The position numbers and the translations under genes are program-made. Below, one piece after another: positions 60,812 to 64,000 of a stretch of DNA of 64,000 nucleotides. The stretch is taken from contig CAWFBJ010000001.1 in the NCBI GenBank assembly GCA_963814055.1, positions 186,001-250,000 of the forward strand, given 5' to 3'. Every line of letters starts with the position of its first letter. The stretch's first letter is position 1. The stretch is from AWTP1-13 sp963814055 (GTDB lineage Bacteria; Pseudomonadota; Alphaproteobacteria; Rhizobiales; Hyphomicrobiaceae). The notes below the pieces were generated by a model that did not search any database, was not told the DNA's origin, and was given only the letters and a program-made list of their open reading frames with translations.

Positions 60812-62318
60812 CTAAGGCTGCGCGCTGAGAAGCGGCAGCGTTTGGCCGGCACTCTCCGGGACCAATGCGCACGGCACGGCCTGCCTCCGCAGCACCTCGC
60901 CGATCAGGACCACGCACGGGGCCGACTATTTCTTGCGCATCGACGCGGTCGGCGATCGTTTCCACCGTGGCTGCGACAACGTGCTGGTCTGCACGTGTCG
61001 CGTTGAAGACCGCCGTCACCGGCCTGCTGGCTTCGATGCCCTCGGCGAGCAGGCGCGTCGCCAGATCGCGCAGCGTGCCCAGCGGCATGTAGACCGCAGT
61101 CGTCGCACTTGGATCGCACAGAGCGGCAAGGTCGAGATCTTCGGGCAGGCGGCCGCGGTGGGAATGGCCAGTGATGAATTGTACCCGGCGCGCGCTCGTT
61201 CGTTGCGTAAGCGAAATTCTGAGCGATGCCGCAGCACCCTGCGCGGCCGTGATTCCGGGCACGATCTCGACCGGTATCTTCGCACGCTCCAGCGCGGCGA
61301 TCTCCTCGCTGGCGCGGCCGAAGATCATGGGGTCGCCGGCCTTCAGCCGCACCACGCGCTTGCCGGATTTGGCGAGCCCCACCATCAGCGCGTTGATATC
61401 GTCCTGCTTGCACGAGGGCGCGTAGCCGGTTTTCCCGACCAGCATGCGCTTGGCCTCCCGGCGGGCGAAGTCGAGGATCTCGGGCGCCACCAGATCGTCG
61501 AACAGGATGACGTCGGCGGAGCGGAGCGCGCGGACCGCCCTCAGCGTCAGCAACTCCGGATTGCCCGGTCCCGCGCCGACCAACGTGACATGACCAGCCG
61601 ACGACCTGCCCGGCTCGTTATCACGCGCTTGTGCCAGCAGGGTCTCGCGATCCTCCGCAGTTGGCCGGCGATCAGGCGCGGCAAGCGCCAGCGCAGTGAA
61701 GCGCTCCCAAAAGCGCCGCCGCTCCGGCAGTCCCAGGTCGAGCCTCCTGAGATCGCCGCGCCAACGCATTGCAGCGGCAGCCCACCGCTTGAAACCGACG
61801 GGCAACAGCGCCTCGATGCGCGAGCGGACGGCCTGGCCGAAAATCGGCGCCGCACCTTCCGTCGAGATACCGACAACCAGCGGGGATCGGTTGACGATGG
61901 CGCCGAACTGGAAGGTGCAATAGGCCGGCCTGTCGATTACGTTGACGGGCACGCCGCATGCGCGCGCGGCATCGAAAATGCGGGCGGCTTGCGCATCGTC
62001 GTCAACGGCGGCGACGACGAGGGCGGCTCCCGCGAAGCACTCCGGTGTCCACGACCGCCTTATGAGATCGACCGCGCCGCCTGGCGGATCGGCGGCAAGC
62101 GCGTCCATCTCCGCACAGGGATCGGGATCCCGCACCTCGACCGTCGCGCCTGCCGCCGAAAGCAGCTCGGCCTTCCAGGCAGCCGCCTCGTTGCCGCCAA
62201 CGACGACCGTCCGGCGGCCGCCGAGCATGAAGAACAGAGGAAGCGTCGCCAGCCGCTCCATGCGGCGCGGGCGTTTGACACTCGGGGCTCTGCTGGAAGG
62301 AGCTTCAGGCGAGCTCAC
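60812..62318 (-). pseudogene. cysG: siroheme synthase (uroporphyrinogen methyltransferase / precorrin-2 dehydrogenase), one frameshift
   Basis: Makes siroheme, the cofactor of assimilatory nitrite and sulfite reductases. The N-terminal precorrin-2 dehydrogenase/ferrochelatase part has RTVVVGGNEAAAWK and the STEGAAPIFGQAVRSRIE segment. The SAM-dependent methyltransferase part has VTLVGAGPGNPELLTLRAV, RLKAGDPMIFGR and AVYMPLGTL. A GTG at 62318 is chosen because AGGAGGTTGC lies upstream inside nasA. A +1 change near 60928 (EIVG-type junction, QE then KSAPCVVLIGEVLR) shifts the last 35 codons; corrected it ends at TAG 60812-60814. Without correction it would fuse into the SDR gene. Confidence 0.88.
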
Positions 62319-64000
62319 GAGCAACCTCCTTGGGCGCAATCAGGCGCCGGATCTCGGGAATGCACGAGCCGCAGTTGGTGCCGGCCCCGAGTTGCCGGCC
62401 GATCTTTTCCACGCTGCGGTTGCCTGCAGCGGCAGCGGCCTCGATCCGCCTGGCTCCGACCTGGAAGCACACGCACACCGTGGGGCCATCGTCGATCGCT
62501 CCCTCGACCGGGCTTCCGGCGAGGAGATCGCGCCTCTCGCTCGCCGGTATGGCCGGCAACTCGAACCGCGATTTCAGCCAATCAAGCGATGGCAGCTTCG
62601 GGCTCGCCGCGACGAACACCAGCGTCTCCAGACGTCCATTCTGCAGCACGGCCGCGCGATGGGTGCCGGCAGCGGCGTCGTGGAAAGTCATGGTGTCGCC
62701 AGCCGGCATGGTCGCCCTCAGCCATGCGCTCCAGCCCATGGACGGCTCATCCAGAGCAAAGTTGAGAATGTGGCCGAAGCCTGCGCGTGCCCGCGCCCAA
62801 TAGGTGAGCGCGCCGGGTTGCAGGCACTGACGCGACAGCAGGAAGCCGTAGTGTGTAACGGCCTGAGATGCGACGCGGGCCGGCGTCGCCTTGGCCTCCG
62901 GCTGGCCGGAGAATGGATCGGTCGCAGGCTGCACGAGCGCGCCGATGCGGCCCGCGGCACTGTTCTCGGCCGACCAATGCATGGGCACGAACAGCGTGCC
63001 CGGCTGCTGTCCGCGATTGACCAGGACGCGCAGCACAGCCGTGCCGTGGGTCGTAGCAACCTGCGCCAGCGCTCCCTGCTCCAACTTCAGGCGGCCGGCA
63101 TCGTCTGGATGAATCTCGACGAACGGCTCGGCGATATGCGTGGAAAGGCGCGGCGACAAGCCTGTGCGCGTCATGGTGTGCCACTGGTCACGCACGCGGC
63201 CGGTATTCAGCACGAACGGCCACTCGTCTGACACGGCAGCCCACAGTCGCGGCGGTGCGATCGCCACAAAGCGTGCCTTGCCATCCTCGGTGAAGAAGCG
63301 GCCGTCGGCGAACATGCGCGATGTCGGCGCGGCGCCCGCACGAAGCGGCCATTGGCAAGGCTCGAAGCGGTCGAACGCTTCCCTGCTCGAGGCGTCGACA
63401 CCGGAAATATCGAAGGCGCGCTCGCCTTCGTTTTCAAAGCCGGAAAGTCGCGCATGCTCCTGGAAGATCTGGTCAGCCGACCGGAAGGCGAACGCGTCGC
63501 CGTGACCGAGCCGCCGCGCCACCTCGCTCACCATCCACCAGTCCGGCCGTGCGCTTCCCGGCAGCGGAAGGAACGGGCGCTGGCGCGAGATGCACCGCTC
63601 CGAGTTGGTAACCGTACCATCCTTCTCGCCCCAGGCTGCCGCCGGCAGGCGCACGTGCGCATGGGCAACAGTGTCGTTGCTGGCAACGTTCTCGGAAACA
63701 ACCAGCAGGTCGAGCTTGGCCAGCGCCGCCCGCACCGCGTCCGCGCGCGGCAGTGACACTGCAGGGTTGGTACCCATCACCCACAGCGCCTTGATGCGGC
63801 CGTCGGCAACCGCATCGAACATGTCGACGGCCTTTAGGCCCTGGCCGCTTACCAGATTGGGCGCATTCCAGAACCGGCGCACGCGATCCCGCTCGGCCTC
63901 GGAAAATCCCATGTGCGCCGCCAGCATGTTGGCAAGCCCGCCGACTTCACGGCCGCCCATGGCATTGGGCTGCCCCGTGAGCGATAGCGGGCCGGAACCC
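62305..64000 (-). CDS. nasA: assimilatory nitrate reductase catalytic subunit (NasA), 5' end beyond window
   Basis: Molybdenum-pterin enzyme that reduces nitrate to nitrite. Only the C-terminal 560 or so residues are present. GTNPAVSLPRADAVRAAL, AAWGEKDGTVTNSERCISRQ and TGRVRDQWHTMTRTG are molybdopterin-oxidoreductase motifs of the NasA/NapA group. The last 60 residues are a BFD-type 2Fe-2S domain (CVCFQVG then GTNCGSCIPEI), which marks the NADH-linked assimilatory type. The stop lies 13 bases inside cysG, with the cysG ribosome binding site inside nasA, so siroheme synthesis is tied to nitrate reduction. Confidence 0.92.
   Translation of the reverse strand, partial: GSGPLSLTGQPNAMGGREVGGLANMLAAHMGFSEAERDRVRRFWNAPNLVSGQGLKAVDMFDAVADGRIKALWVMGTNPAVSLPRADAVRAALAKLDLLVVSENVASNDTVAHAHVRLPAAAWGEKDGTVTNSERCISRQRPFLPLPGSARPDWWMVSEVARRLGHGDAFAFRSADQIFQEHARLSGFENEGERAFDISGVDASSREAFDRFEPCQWPLRAGAAPTSRMFADGRFFTEDGKARFVAIAPPRLWAAVSDEWPFVLNTGRVRDQWHTMTRTGLSPRLSTHIAEPFVEIHPDDAGRLKLEQGALAQVATTHGTAVLRVLVNRGQQPGTLFVPMHWSAENSAAGRIGALVQPATDPFSGQPEAKATPARVASQAVTHYGFLLSRQCLQPGALTYWARARAGFGHILNFALDEPSMGWSAWLRATMPAGDTMTFHDAAAGTHRAAVLQNGRLETLVFVAASPKLPSLDWLKSRFELPAIPASERRDLLAGSPVEGAIDDGPTVCVCFQVGARRIEAAAAAGNRSVEKIGRQLGAGTNCGSCIPEIRRLIAPKEVARELA

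Noticed and set aside
59949..62339. A single 796-residue CysG-SDR fusion protein
   Set aside because: The join passes through intergenic DNA. The SDR has its own ATG with GGAGGT, and the cysG C-terminus (KSAPCVVLIGEVLR and on) is found in another frame ending at 60812, so the fusion results from the +1 change near 60928.

Overview
The window looks like the chromosome of a high-GC alphaproteobacterium, most likely of the Hyphomicrobiales (Bradyrhizobium/Xanthobacteraceae-like). This is an inference from gene content: several branched-chain-type (Liv) ABC importers, Bug/TTT solute-binding proteins, CoxMSL-type molybdenum hydroxylases, hydantoinase A/B, a zinc-knuckle DNA polymerase IV, a bactofilin, and assimilatory NasA followed by CysG. 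Gene density is high and most loci are catabolic or transport functions.

Layout. 0.4-4.8 kb: a small membrane protein and a coxM-coxS-coxL molybdenum hydroxylase operon with many frameshifts. 4.7-11.2 kb: single genes (glutathione S-transferase, dinB, YccF protein, exported methyltransferase, Bug protein) and very small secreted or membrane ORFs. 11.4-18.0 kb: a CnbZ-like protein, a complete Liv-type operon (binding protein, two ATPases, two permeases) and a Gfo/Idh/MocA oxidoreductase. 18.3-26.8 kb: a probable single regulon made of a fatty acid hydroxylase, a second Liv operon on the minus strand, a DUF6166 protein, a FCD-type GntR regulator, a PanB-like enzyme and a four-helix membrane protein. 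These units share a CTGATATATCAG-type palindrome in their upstream regions. 26.8-28.3 kb: BaiN-type flavoprotein and GIY-YIG protein. 28.5-33.4 kb: a 4.9 kb island between an intact tRNA-Pro and a 46-bp copy of its 3' half, with small ORFs, a six-cysteine secreted peptide, a truncated TPR-protease and a bactofilin but no integrase. 33.6-34.9 kb: GNAT, zinc ribbon and cysteine-rich secreted protein. 35.2-39.0 kb: hyuA-hyuB with at least 13 frameshifts. 39.2-44.8 kb: PRISE-type reductase and a ferric-type ABC importer. 44.9-50.0 kb: PD-(D/E)XK nuclease, twin cold-shock protein, glyoxalase I, GGDEF-EAL protein. 50-53.6 kb: ABC-2 exporter, HlyD-type protein and TetR repressor with a palindromic operator. 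53.6-54.3 kb: hairpin-rich noncoding DNA. 54.3-57.3 kb: tripartite tricarboxylate transporter (tctCBA). 57.3-64 kb: phosphatase, quinone oxidoreductase, small proteins, an SDR, cysG and nasA, which runs off the right end.

Three things stand out. First, the 18.3-26.8 kb block can be read as one GntR-controlled catabolic regulon whose PanB-like enzyme has lost the Mg-binding Asp (now Cys) and the Glu of the KIEGG motif (now Gln), so it may not be a ketopantoate synthase. Second, a 150-bp dispersed repeat (two full-length copies at 86% identity by hand count, plus fragments) has CTAG-type ends that repeatedly supply the stop codon of the adjacent gene. Third, about 30 single-base indels, nearly all +1 insertions, break otherwise intact genes and cluster in coxL and hyuA. 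The reading frames are clean once corrected, which suggests residual sequencing error more than decay, but it affects every claim about pseudogenes here.
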